NCBI RefSeq assembly: GCF_024707525.1
Contig: NZ_CP062231.1
Span: 744,001 to 808,000, forward strand
From: Rhizobium sp. TH2
GTDB taxonomy: Bacteria; Pseudomonadota; Alphaproteobacteria; Rhizobiales; Rhizobiaceae
DNA: 64,000 nucleotides
Direction: 5' to 3'
This document shows positions 52,280-61,191 of the stretch, in pieces. The stretch's first letter is position 1, and each line of letters starts with the position of its first letter. The position numbers and the translations under genes are program-made. Below the pieces are notes generated by a model. The model saw only the letters and a list, made by a program, of their open reading frames with translations. It did not search any database and was not told where the DNA came from.

Positions 52280-53869
52280 ATGGCGGGGCCGACGACAATC
52301 CTCATCATCGATGACAGCGAAGACGACCGCGAGGTCTTCCGGCGCATGCTCACGCGTGGCACGTCCGTGCCCTATCGCGTGCTGGAAGCGGCCACCGGCG
52401 AGGAAGGTATCGTGCTGTGCCGCGATCAACTACCGGACTGCATCCTGCTGGACTACTCCCTGCCGGGACGCAACGGCGTGGCGGTGCTCGAGGAGATCCG
52501 CAAGTTCAACCCCTTCGTTGCCGCCATCATGCTGACGGGGCAGGGTAACGAGATGGTCGCGGTCGATGTCATGAAGGCCGGCGCGCAGGATTACTTCGTC
52601 AAGGACGCGATTTCCCAGCATGAGCTCGAGCGGGCGATCGCCCATGCCATTACCCAGCAGGACCTGGCAAGCAAGCTCGAACAACAGCGCCAGTCGCTCG
52701 AGATTTTTACACGTGCGATGGCGCATGATCTGAAGGAGCCGCTAAGGACCATCAAGTCCTTCGGCAAGATCATCCAGGGCTCGGCCGATCTGTTGCCGGA
52801 GAACGGCGAGTTGATGGACTATGTGCTGAAGGCCGCGGACAACATGGAGAGCCTGATCAACTCCATATCGCGCTATACGCGGCTTGAATCACAGGGCAGG
52901 ATTCAGCCCAGGGACGTTTCGCTCATCGACGTCCTCAAGCAGGTCAGGACCAATCTCAGCCAGCAGATCGAAAGCCGCGATGCCATCGTCATCGAACACG
53001 ACCTCGGCACGATGGCGGGTGATGCCTTGTTGATCGCGCAATTGCTTCAGAACCTGATCTCCAATGCCATTCATTATTGCAGGGACGTGCCCCCGCGTGT
53101 GACGGTTTCGATGGAACGGGTCGATGGCGCGCTTCGCCTGACCGTCGCCGACAACGGACCCGGTATCGCACCCGAATATCGGGAGGTGATCTTCAAGCCG
53201 TTCAGGCGTCTTGTCGGTCGGGAGGTCGAGGGCTCGGGGCTGGGCCTGGCGATCTGCCGCCGCATCGCCGAACTGCACGGTGCCACGATCCACTGCGAGG
53301 ATGCGCCGGGCGGCGGAACCGCTTTCGTCACGGCGTTTCCCGCACAGGCCGAACCCGAGCGAGTGGACCATGCCACCGGCGCCGGCACTATCATCGGAGC
53401 ACAGGAAACATCGGCGTTGCGGGCTGGCGGCAGGATGGCTGACGTGCTGCTGGTGGAGGATAGCCCGGCGGATGTGCATCTGACGCGGATTAAGCTGATG
53501 GAAATGGAAAAGGTGCATTTCCATCTGCATGTCTCGACGAACGGCAAGGAAGCGCTGAGCTGGCTGGAGAGCCGTCTTGCGGAAAGGGGCGGCCTCCCGG
53601 TCGATCTCGTCCTGCTCGACATCAACATGCCGCTGATGGATGGTTTCCAGGTGCTCGACAATCTCGGCGCCGATCCGCGGTTCAGGGCCATACCGGTCTG
53701 CATGCTCTCGACCTCCAGCGACGAGAACGATTTGCGGCGCGCGCATGACCATGGCGCGCGAGGCTACATGGTCAAGCCCGCGAGCCGCCAGCAACTCACG
53801 GAGGCGCTGGAAAAGATCGGCAATCTCCGGTTGGTCGAAGATCAGGGCGTGACGACGCTCGTCGCCTGA
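52280..53869 (+). CDS. Hybrid receiver-kinase-receiver protein
   Basis: A 529-residue soluble protein with three parts: an N-terminal receiver (Asp58 in CILLDYSLPG), a HisKA/ATPase kinase core (His149 in AMAHDLKEPLR; DNGPGIAPEY; GSGLGLAIC) and a C-terminal receiver (Asp447 in VLLDINMPLMDG). An Ala/Gly-rich linker joins the core and the last receiver; this receiver starts with its own Met (ADVLLVEDSPAD), as if a separate Rcp1-type gene had been fused. It forms a phosphorelay with the two genes upstream in the same tight operon. Confidence 0.9.
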   Translation: MAGPTTILIIDDSEDDREVFRRMLTRGTSVPYRVLEAATGEEGIVLCRDQLPDCILLDYSLPGRNGVAVLEEIRKFNPFVAAIMLTGQGNEMVAVDVMKAGAQDYFVKDAISQHELERAIAHAITQQDLASKLEQQRQSLEIFTRAMAHDLKEPLRTIKSFGKIIQGSADLLPENGELMDYVLKAADNMESLINSISRYTRLESQGRIQPRDVSLIDVLKQVRTNLSQQIESRDAIVIEHDLGTMAGDALLIAQLLQNLISNAIHYCRDVPPRVTVSMERVDGALRLTVADNGPGIAPEYREVIFKPFRRLVGREVEGSGLGLAICRRIAELHGATIHCEDAPGGGTAFVTAFPAQAEPERVDHATGAGTIIGAQETSALRAGGRMADVLLVEDSPADVHLTRIKLMEMEKVHFHLHVSTNGKEALSWLESRLAERGGLPVDLVLLDINMPLMDGFQVLDNLGADPRFRAIPVCMLSTSSDENDLRRAHDHGARGYMVKPASRQQLTEALEKIGNLRLVEDQGVTTLVA

Positions 53870-54053
53870 ACGGTTCCGCGAAACCCTGTAGACAACTCCG
53901 GTAAGACGCGACGTGGGCATCATTGTGCCCGCCGGGAGCGCCTTCGTTATTGCAATACGAAATGGCGCGCATAGTATCGCCGGCCATGGGGCCGCCGCTC
54001 ATTATCCGGCATCGGCTTCCAAGCGGACGGCAGGTAAAAAACAGGGGAACCAT

Positions 54054-55640
54054 ATGTCAGACGAACTTTCTTATCTCAGCATGCGCGTTGCATCCGGCAG
54101 GCTGAGCCGCCGCGAGTTTCTCGGTCGAGCGGCGGCGCTCGGCGTTAGCGCGACTTTCGCCAATGGCCTGCTGTCGACCGCCGTCCAAGCGGCTGGCCCG
54201 GTCAAGGGCGGGACTTTGAAGGCCGGCATGCAGGGCGGCACGTCCACGGACAGCCTCGACCCAGCGACATGGCAGAGCCAGGTTCCGGCCATGCTGGGAT
54301 GGCAGTTCGGCGACGGATTGGTAACGCTCTCGCCGACCGGTGAAATCGTGCCGCGCGTCGCCTCGGAATTCAGCTCGTCGCCGGACGCCAAGACCTGGAC
54401 CTTCAAGATCCGCAAGGGCGTCACCTTCCACAACGGCAAGGACGTGACGCCGCAGGACGTGCTTGCGACGCTCGAGCGCCATTCGGACGAAAAATCGAAA
54501 TCCGGCGCGCTCGGCCTGATGACCGGCATTGCCAGCATGAAAGTCGATGGCGACACCGTGGTGATCGGCCTCAAGGAGGCCAATGCCGACCTTCCCTACC
54601 TGATGGGCGACTATCACCTGATGATCCAGCCGAATGGCGGCAAGGACAATCCGACCGAAGGCATCAGCTGCGGCCCCTACAAGGTCGTCGCCAACGAGCC
54701 CGGCGTGCGCCATGTGCTTGAGAAATACGATGGCTACTACAATGCCGATCTTGGCCATGCCTCGACGATCGAAATCATCGTCATCAACGATGCGACCGCC
54801 CGCATCTCTGCTCTGCAGAGCGGCCAGGTCAACATGATCAACCGCGTCGAGCCGAAGATCGTCGATCTCATCAAGCGCGTCCCTGGTGTCACGATCCGCA
54901 CCGCATCCGGCCGCGGCCACTATGTGTTCATCAACCATTGCAACACGGCACCCTTCGACAACCTCGATCTGCGTCTGGCACTGAAATATGCGATGAACCG
55001 CCAGGAAATGGTCGACCGCATCCTGATGGGCTACGGTTCCATCGGCAATGATATCCCGATCAACAAGGCCTATCCGCTGTTCGCCGATGACCTCGAACAG
55101 CGTTCCTTCGATCCCGAAAAGGCGGCGGCGCATTACAAGAAATCCGGTCATTCCGGCTCGGTCCTGCTGCGCACATCCGATGTCGCCTTCCCGGGCGCGG
55201 TCGATGCGGCTCAGCTCTACCAGCAGTCCTGCGCCCAGGCCGGCATCACGGTGGAAGTCAAGCGCGAACCGGGTGACGGCTACTGGTCGGAAGTCTGGAA
55301 CAAGCAGCCTTTCTCCACATCCTATTGGGGCGGCCGTCCGACCCAGGACCAGATGTATTCCACCGCCTATTATTCCAAGGCCGACTGGAACGACACGCGC
55401 TTCTTCAACGAGAAGTTCGACCAGATGCTTCTTGTCGCTCGTGCGGAACTCGACAACACCAAGCGCAAGGGGATCTATCGCGACATGGCGACGATCCTGC
55501 AGGCCGAAGGCGGCCTGATCTCGCCGATGTTCAACGATTACATCGACGCGACTGGCCCTGGCGTCGAAGGCTGGGTCGAGGATCCCAACTACGAACTGTC
55601 GGGCGGCTACGCCCTTCAGCGTTGCTGGCTCGCGGCGTGA
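54054..55640 (+). CDS. Peptide-type ABC binding protein with Tat signal
   Basis: A 528-residue family-5 extracellular solute-binding protein. The N terminus carries a twin-arginine signal (SRREFLGRAAALG at about 18-30) with a hydrophobic core ending VQA-AG, so it is probably exported folded. The body has the family signature TFKIRKGVTFHNGKDVT. ATG 54054 has AGGGGAA upstream; the earlier in-frame start at 53913 adds an improbable extension. It begins an operon with two permeases and a fused ATPase. Substrate could be peptide, but other ligands are common in this family. Confidence 0.92.
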   Translation: MSDELSYLSMRVASGRLSRREFLGRAAALGVSATFANGLLSTAVQAAGPVKGGTLKAGMQGGTSTDSLDPATWQSQVPAMLGWQFGDGLVTLSPTGEIVPRVASEFSSSPDAKTWTFKIRKGVTFHNGKDVTPQDVLATLERHSDEKSKSGALGLMTGIASMKVDGDTVVIGLKEANADLPYLMGDYHLMIQPNGGKDNPTEGISCGPYKVVANEPGVRHVLEKYDGYYNADLGHASTIEIIVINDATARISALQSGQVNMINRVEPKIVDLIKRVPGVTIRTASGRGHYVFINHCNTAPFDNLDLRLALKYAMNRQEMVDRILMGYGSIGNDIPINKAYPLFADDLEQRSFDPEKAAAHYKKSGHSGSVLLRTSDVAFPGAVDAAQLYQQSCAQAGITVEVKREPGDGYWSEVWNKQPFSTSYWGGRPTQDQMYSTAYYSKADWNDTRFFNEKFDQMLLVARAELDNTKRKGIYRDMATILQAEGGLISPMFNDYIDATGPGVEGWVEDPNYELSGGYALQRCWLAA

Positions 55641-55656
55641 TCCGGACGGACCGGAT

Positions 55657-56616
55657 ATGTCATCGCCCATCGTAAAACTCATTGCCCAGCGCGTCGCGCT
55701 GGGCATACTCCTCCTTTTCGCCGTATCGGTGCTGATCTTCGCCGGAACGCAGATCCTGCCCGGCGACGTCGCGCAATCCATTCTCGGCCAATCGGCGACG
55801 CCCGTCTCGCTGGCGAATCTGCGCGAGGAGATGGGCCTGAACGATCCCGCCTATGTCAGGTATTTCCGCTGGCTGTTCGGTATTCTGCAGGGTGACCTCG
55901 GCACTGCGCTGACCAGCAAGCTCGACATCGCGACATCGATCAAGGGCCGGCTGTGGAACACGCTGTTCCTCGCCTTCTGGGCGGCTGTTGTCTCGATCCC
56001 GCTGGCGATCATTCTCGGGCTGCTCGCCGTCCGCTACCGCAACGGACCGGTCGACAAGCTGATTTCCGGCCTTGCGCTCGCTTCGACCTCGGTGCCGGAA
56101 TTCTTCATCGGCTATCTGCTGGTCTATTTCTTCGCCGTGAAATTTCAGGTCTTTCCCGGCATTTCAACCGTCTATGACGGTATGCCCTTCCTTGAGAAGA
56201 TGAAGGCCATCGCGCTGCCGGCCACCGCGCTGACACTGGTCGTGCTTGCGCATATGATGCGCATGACACGCGCCGCGATCCTCAATGTCATGCAATCGGC
56301 CTATATCGAAACCGCGGAACTCAAGGGCCTGACTGCCTTCGAAATCATCTGGAAACATGCCTTCCCGAATGCCATCGCGCCGATCATCAATGTGGTGATG
56401 ATCAATCTCGCCTTCCTCGTCGTCGGCGTGGTGGTGGTCGAGGTGATCTTCGTCTATCCCGGCATGGGGCAGTATCTGGTGGACCATGTCGCCAAGCGCG
56501 ATGTGCCCGTGGTGCAGGCCGTCGGTCTGATCTTCGCCGCTGTCTATATCTTCCTCAACGTGGTGGCAGACGTGGCGTCGATCCTCGCCAATCCGCGCCT
56601 GCGGCATCCAAAGTGA
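55657..56616 (+). CDS. Peptide-type ABC permease (DppB-like)
   Basis: A 319-residue permease with about six helices. The N terminus ends in the typical FAGTQILPGDVAQSILG segment, and the coupling loop is TAELKGLTAFEIIWKHAFPN. It starts 16 bases after the binding-protein gene and pairs with the DppC-like permease encoded next. Confidence 0.93.
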   Translation: MSSPIVKLIAQRVALGILLLFAVSVLIFAGTQILPGDVAQSILGQSATPVSLANLREEMGLNDPAYVRYFRWLFGILQGDLGTALTSKLDIATSIKGRLWNTLFLAFWAAVVSIPLAIILGLLAVRYRNGPVDKLISGLALASTSVPEFFIGYLLVYFFAVKFQVFPGISTVYDGMPFLEKMKAIALPATALTLVVLAHMMRMTRAAILNVMQSAYIETAELKGLTAFEIIWKHAFPNAIAPIINVVMINLAFLVVGVVVVEVIFVYPGMGQYLVDHVAKRDVPVVQAVGLIFAAVYIFLNVVADVASILANPRLRHPK

Positions 56617-56625
56617 GGGCGCACC

Positions 56626-57456
56626 ATGCTTAACATAAGACGTGTTCCTCCCGGCGCCCTGATCGGCCTGATCCTCACCGCGTTGTTTCTGCTGGTGGCG
56701 ATTTTCGCGCAGGTGATCGCGCCCTATGGACTGGGCGAGATCGCCGGTGGCGTCTGGGAGCCGATGTCGGCAAAATTCCCGCTCGGCACCGACAATCTCG
56801 GACGTGATCTCCTCTCCCGCATGATCTATGGCGCCCAGACCACGATTTTCATCGCCGTGCTCGCGACGCTGATCTCGTTCTCGATGGGCGCGATCCTGGG
56901 CTTCGCGGCCGCTGTTGCGGGCGGCTGGTTCGACATGACCATGTCGCGGCTCGTCGATCTCCTGATGGCGATCCCGACGCTGATCTTCGGCCTGGTCGTG
57001 CTCTCGGTCCTGCCATCGACGCTGATGACGCTGATCCTCGTAATGGGTGTGCTGGATTCCACGCGTGTCTATCGTCTCTCGCGGGCGGTGGCGGTCGATC
57101 TCAACGTCATGGATTTCGTCGAGGCGGCCAAGCTGCGCGGCGAGGGCAAGTGGTGGGTGATCTTTGCTGAAATCCTGCCCAATGCGCTCTCGCCCCTGGT
57201 TTCGGAATTCGGCCTGCGCTTCATCTATGCCGTGCTCTTCCTCTCCGCGCTATCCTTCCTCGGGCTCGGCGTCCAGCCGCCAGCGGCGGACTGGGGCGGC
57301 ATGGTCAAGGAGAACAAGGACGGCATCGTCTTCGGTATTCCGGCGGCCCTGATCCCGGCCGCTGCGATTGCGGCGCTCGCCATCTCCGTCAATCTGGTCG
57401 CCGACTGGATCCTGAACCGGACCACCGACCTCAAGGGAGGGCGCGGCAATGGCTGA
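56626..57456 (+). CDS. Peptide-type ABC permease (DppC-like)
   Basis: A 276-residue permease with the DppC features PLGTDNLGRDLLSRMIYGA near residue 50 and SFLGLGVQPPAADWGGM near the C terminus. Its stop is overlapped by 8 bases by the ATPase gene. The same C-terminal segment occurs in the partial permease at the left edge of the window, so the two importers are paralogous. Confidence 0.93.
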   Translation: MLNIRRVPPGALIGLILTALFLLVAIFAQVIAPYGLGEIAGGVWEPMSAKFPLGTDNLGRDLLSRMIYGAQTTIFIAVLATLISFSMGAILGFAAAVAGGWFDMTMSRLVDLLMAIPTLIFGLVVLSVLPSTLMTLILVMGVLDSTRVYRLSRAVAVDLNVMDFVEAAKLRGEGKWWVIFAEILPNALSPLVSEFGLRFIYAVLFLSALSFLGLGVQPPAADWGGMVKENKDGIVFGIPAALIPAAAIAALAISVNLVADWILNRTTDLKGGRGNG

Positions 57457-59086
57457 TACCTTGCTCGATATCCGCAACCTCCGCATCGAGGCGACCGTCT
57501 ATCCGCCCGGCGAGCAACCCCGCACGGCGACCATTGTCGATGGCGTCTCGCTGACCTTGGAGAAGGGCAGGGTGCTCGGCCTGATCGGCGAATCCGGCGC
57601 CGGCAAATCCACCATCGGGCTGTCGCCGATGGGCTACGGCCGGGGCGGCGTCCGCATTACCGGCGGCGAGGTCATCCTCAACGGCCGGAACATTCTCGAG
57701 CAGGGCAAGAACGGCATCCGCAAGCTGCGCGGCCGTGAAGTCTGCTATGTCGCGCAATCGGCGGCCGCCGCCTTCAACCCGGCGCAGCGGCTGATGGACC
57801 AGGTGGTGGAATCCTCGCTCAAGCACGGCGTCGCCAACCGGGCCGAGGCCGAGAAACGCGCGATAGCTCTGTTCAAGAAATTGAGCCTGCCCGATCCCGA
57901 GAATATCGGCCGGCGCTATCCGCACCAGGTCTCCGGCGGTCAGCTTCAGCGCGTCATGACGGCCATGGCGCTTTGCCCGGAACCCGACCTGATCGTCTTC
58001 GACGAGCCGACGACCGCGCTCGACGTGACGACCCAGATCGATGTGCTGGCTGCGATCAAGGATGCGATCCGGGACACCGGCGTCGCAGCACTCTACATCA
58101 CACACGATCTCGCCGTGGTCGCCCAGGTTGCTGACGACATCATGGTGCTGCGTCACGGCAAGATGGTGGAGAAGGGCACGACCTACGAGATCATCAAGCA
58201 GCCGAAAGAGCCCTATACGCAGGCGCTGGTCTCGGTTCACCATATCGAGCACGAGGAGAAGCAGCCGACACCGAAGCCGATCCTGTCGGTGAAGAACGTC
58301 ACTGCCGCATATGGCAATGGCATCGTCAAGGTGCTCAAGCATGTCTCCGTCGATATCCATCCCGGCCAGACGCTGGCCGTGGTCGGCGAATCCGGCTCCG
58401 GCAAATCGACGCTCGCCCGCGCCATCACCGGCCTCCTGCCGCCAGAACAGGGCGAGGTGATTTTCGATGGCCGCAAGCTTTCGAACCGGCTGACCGACCG
58501 CACCAAGGACGATCTCCGCCAGCTCCAGATGATCTACCAGATGGCCGATGTGGCGATGAACCCGCGCCATACGGTGGGCACGATCATCGGGCGGCCCCTG
58601 ACCTTTTATTTCGGCCTCCGGGGTGGCGAGCGCGACAAGCGCGTCAAGGAGCTTCTCGAAGAGATCGAGATGGGCACGGGCTTCATCGATCGCTATCCGG
58701 CTGAGCTTTCAGGTGGGCAAAAACAGCGCGTCTGCATCGCCCGCGCGCTGGCCGCCAAGCCCAAGCTGATCATCTGCGACGAGGTGACATCGGCGCTCGA
58801 CCCGCTGGTGGCCAACGGCATCCTGAAGCTTCTGCTCAACCTGCAGAAGATCGAGCAGGTCGCCTATCTCTTCATCACCCACGATCTCGCCACGGTGAAG
58901 TCGATCGCCGATTCCATCGCCGTCATGTATCGCGGCGAAGTGGTGCGCTATGGGGCGAAGAGCCATGTACTGACGCCGCCGTTCGACGACTATACCGACC
59001 TGCTGCTGTCATCGGTTCCAGAGATGGAGATCGGCTGGCTGGAGACGGCCATCGCGGGCCGGAAGATGGCGAGCGCGGGGAATTAG
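57449..59086 (+). CDS. Fused peptide-type ABC ATPase (DppD-DppF-like), short form
   Basis: A 545-residue double ATPase. Domain 1 has Walker A GESGAGKST, signature VSGGQLQR and Walker B LIVFDEP. Domain 2 has GESGSGKST, LSGGQKQR and LIICDEVTSALD, in which Val replaces the usual Pro. The second Q-loop reads MIYQMADVAMNP instead of the usual Q-D/N-P form. Compared with the 673-residue protein at 235-2256 it lacks both Cys-rich tails. It would energise the permeases encoded just upstream. Confidence 0.9.
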   Translation: MADTLLDIRNLRIEATVYPPGEQPRTATIVDGVSLTLEKGRVLGLIGESGAGKSTIGLSPMGYGRGGVRITGGEVILNGRNILEQGKNGIRKLRGREVCYVAQSAAAAFNPAQRLMDQVVESSLKHGVANRAEAEKRAIALFKKLSLPDPENIGRRYPHQVSGGQLQRVMTAMALCPEPDLIVFDEPTTALDVTTQIDVLAAIKDAIRDTGVAALYITHDLAVVAQVADDIMVLRHGKMVEKGTTYEIIKQPKEPYTQALVSVHHIEHEEKQPTPKPILSVKNVTAAYGNGIVKVLKHVSVDIHPGQTLAVVGESGSGKSTLARAITGLLPPEQGEVIFDGRKLSNRLTDRTKDDLRQLQMIYQMADVAMNPRHTVGTIIGRPLTFYFGLRGGERDKRVKELLEEIEMGTGFIDRYPAELSGGQKQRVCIARALAAKPKLIICDEVTSALDPLVANGILKLLLNLQKIEQVAYLFITHDLATVKSIADSIAVMYRGEVVRYGAKSHVLTPPFDDYTDLLLSSVPEMEIGWLETAIAGRKMASAGN

Positions 59087-59096
59087 CGACAGTAGA

Positions 59097-59257
59097 AAGA
59101 CCCCGCCCCAACCCCTCCCCACAAGGGGGAGGGGCTAACCCAGCCGCACCGCCTCAACCCCGTCAACGTTGCAACGAGCGGCAACGTTTCTGTGGGGCGG
59201 CGCCGAGCCAGAGGTTAAGTCCCTCCCCCCTGTGGGGAGGGGTTGGGGCGGGGTCTT
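59097..59257. repeat. Long GC-rich inverted repeat element
   Basis: The left arm (59097-59133) and right arm (59221-59257) are 37-base inverted repeats with one mismatch. Each arm is itself partly palindromic (CCCCTCCCCACA with GGGGGAGGGG). Between them is a second hairpin, AACGTTGC-N8-GCAACGTT. Elements of this composition are scattered in Rhizobiales genomes and behave like non-autonomous repeats. It fills the gap between the ABC operon and the phosphodiesterase gene and could also end transcription. Confidence 0.8.
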
Positions 59258-59291
59258 CCTTTCTTAAAAAACACGACAGAGGACAACCACC

Positions 59292-60131
59292 ATGCCGCTA
59301 AAATCCAAACTCCTGCTCATCATCCTCGATGGCGTCCCCTATCGAAATTTCCGCACCTTCATGGGCAATCTCGAGGGCTGGGTGAAGCATGGCGATGCCC
59401 AGGTCTGGAAGATGCGGTCGGTGCTGCCGTCGACATCGGCCTGCTGCTATGCCTCGATCCACACCGGCGTGCCGCCGCAGGTCCACGGCATCCTCTCGAA
59501 TGAAGTTCGCTTCCGCCTCAGCCAGCCGGACATCTTTTCGGAGGTGACCAAGGCCGGCGGCAGGACCGGTGCGGTAACCCATTCCTACTGGTCGGAATTC
59601 TTCAACCGCTATCCGTTCGATCTGGTGCGCGACATGGAATATGACGAGCCGGAGGGTCCGATCACCCATGGCCGGTTCCACACCATGACCGGCTACAATC
59701 TCATCAACCAGATGACGCCGAGCGACACCGACCTGTTCGCCACGCTGACCATGCTGACCGAACGCCACGCCATTGACTACGGCATCCTGCACACCTGTAC
59801 GCTCGATTCCATGGGCCACCGCTTCGGCCATGACACGCGTGAAATGGACCATGCGCTGTTCGTCATGGACGCCCAACTCGCCGCCTTCCTGCCGCGTTGG
59901 CGCGAGGCCGGCTACGAGGTCATGGTCTGCGCCGATCACGGCCAATCGCCGCGCGGCAACCATGGCGGCCATGCGGATGAGCAACAGGATTTCGCGATGT
60001 ACTATTTCGGCGAGGGTAGGGGCCCCGAGCACGACACCCTGCTCGACCAGTTGAGCCTGGCGCCGACCATCCTCAATCGATTGGGTGTACCGCGGCCATC
60101 GACGATGAAGGCCGAGCCATTTCTGACTTGA
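59292..60131 (+). CDS. Alkaline-phosphatase-superfamily phosphodiesterase
   Basis: A 279-residue protein of the nucleotide pyrophosphatase/phosphodiesterase type. Metal and nucleophile segments are visible: IILDGVPYRN (Asp), PSTSACCYASIHTG (likely Ser/Thr nucleophile), TLDSMGHRFGHD (Asp and His), CADHGQS and GNHGGH. No signal peptide is seen, so it is probably cytoplasmic. Its natural phosphodiester or phosphonate substrate is not evident. It follows the peptide-type ABC operon across the inverted repeat and may handle the imported ligand. Its last 59 bases overlap the converging esterase gene. Confidence 0.82.
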   Translation: MPLKSKLLLIILDGVPYRNFRTFMGNLEGWVKHGDAQVWKMRSVLPSTSACCYASIHTGVPPQVHGILSNEVRFRLSQPDIFSEVTKAGGRTGAVTHSYWSEFFNRYPFDLVRDMEYDEPEGPITHGRFHTMTGYNLINQMTPSDTDLFATLTMLTERHAIDYGILHTCTLDSMGHRFGHDTREMDHALFVMDAQLAAFLPRWREAGYEVMVCADHGQSPRGNHGGHADEQQDFAMYYFGEGRGPEHDTLLDQLSLAPTILNRLGVPRPSTMKAEPFLT

Positions 60132-61086
60132 CCGGCGGATGCAGGGGGTGGGTCCATTCCTTGCGGCCGAGCATCTTGATGGCATCGACGATGCGGCTGA
60201 AACTTTCGCGCGCCCGCGCGACGGTGTGCCGGGCGCGGAGATAGCCGTGCACCAGTCCCGCTTCCTCGTGCCACCATGCCTTGCCGCCGGCAGCCAGCAT
60301 CCGGTCGCGATAGGCCTCGCCGTCGGATGACAGCGGATCGCATTCGGCCGATATGATCACGGTCGGCGGTAGGTTGGTGAAATCCCCGTCCGCGAGGGGC
60401 ATGTAGGACACGTCGCCGGTTGCGTCCTTTCCGCCGGTACGGATATCCTTGTAGAACGTGAGATCGCGCATGGTCAGCATCGGCGCATCCGGATGCTTGA
60501 CGTAGGAGCCTTTCGTCATGTCGCCGCCGAGACCTGGATAGATCAGCATCTGCCCGATAGGCTTTCCAGGATGCTTGCGGGTGGCGTGAGCGACCGCCGC
60601 GGCGAGATTGCCGCCGGCGCTGTCGCCTGCAAGCACGATCGGAATATCGTATCCGTCCGCGACCCATTCGAAAGCAGCCAGTGCGTCGTCAAAGGCAGCA
60701 GGATGCTTGTGCTCAGGCGAAAGCCGGTAATCGACGGAAACCACTTCGAAGCCGGTGCGATAGCAGATCTCGGCGCAGACATCGTCGTGGCTTTCCAGGC
60801 CGCCGACGACGAAACCACCACCGTGATAATAAATGACGACGGCGTGGGCATCGTATTTCATCGCGCGATAGCGCCGGACAGGGATATTGTGGTCGCGGAG
60901 CGCGATCACCTTGGTCTCGGCCGAGACGCCTTCGGGATAGCCGGTGAAGAATTCCCGGCACATGCGGTCGTAGACCGCGCGCTGCTGGTCGATCGTGTAG
61001 TCGATCGTCTCGGGTGGATAGAAGGAGTTCGTCCGGTCGATGAACGCCCAGGTTTCCGCGTCGATCAGTTTTTCGTAGTCGGTCAT
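60073..61086 (-). CDS. Alpha/beta hydrolase of the hormone-sensitive lipase family
   Basis: A 337-residue esterase-type enzyme. It has the oxyanion motif YYHGGGF, the nucleophile elbow GDSAGG, Asp in ECDPL and His in GLVHGY, all in the family order. It probably hydrolyses short-chain esters or related bonds. ATG 61086 with GAGGGGG upstream is preferred to ATG 61113. The C-terminal tail of about 20 residues lies in the overlap with the phosphodiesterase gene and is low in complexity. Confidence 0.9.
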   Translation of the reverse strand: MTDYEKLIDAETWAFIDRTNSFYPPETIDYTIDQQRAVYDRMCREFFTGYPEGVSAETKVIALRDHNIPVRRYRAMKYDAHAVVIYYHGGGFVVGGLESHDDVCAEICYRTGFEVVSVDYRLSPEHKHPAAFDDALAAFEWVADGYDIPIVLAGDSAGGNLAAAVAHATRKHPGKPIGQMLIYPGLGGDMTKGSYVKHPDAPMLTMRDLTFYKDIRTGGKDATGDVSYMPLADGDFTNLPPTVIISAECDPLSSDGEAYRDRMLAAGGKAWWHEEAGLVHGYLRARHTVARARESFSRIVDAIKMLGRKEWTHPLHPPVKSEMARPSSSMAAVHPID

Positions 61087-61191
61087 CGGCAATTCCCCCT
61101 CGTTGGCTATCATTGCATATCAAGGTTTGAGGTGCCAGCAATGTTCCAATTGAGACGCGTTCTGAAGGGCTTACGTCCCGCTTATTGCTGA

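Noticed and set aside
59097..59257. CRISPR or insertion-sequence end
   Set aside because: There are only two arms in inverted orientation, no spacers, no transposase and no direct target repeats that I can see.
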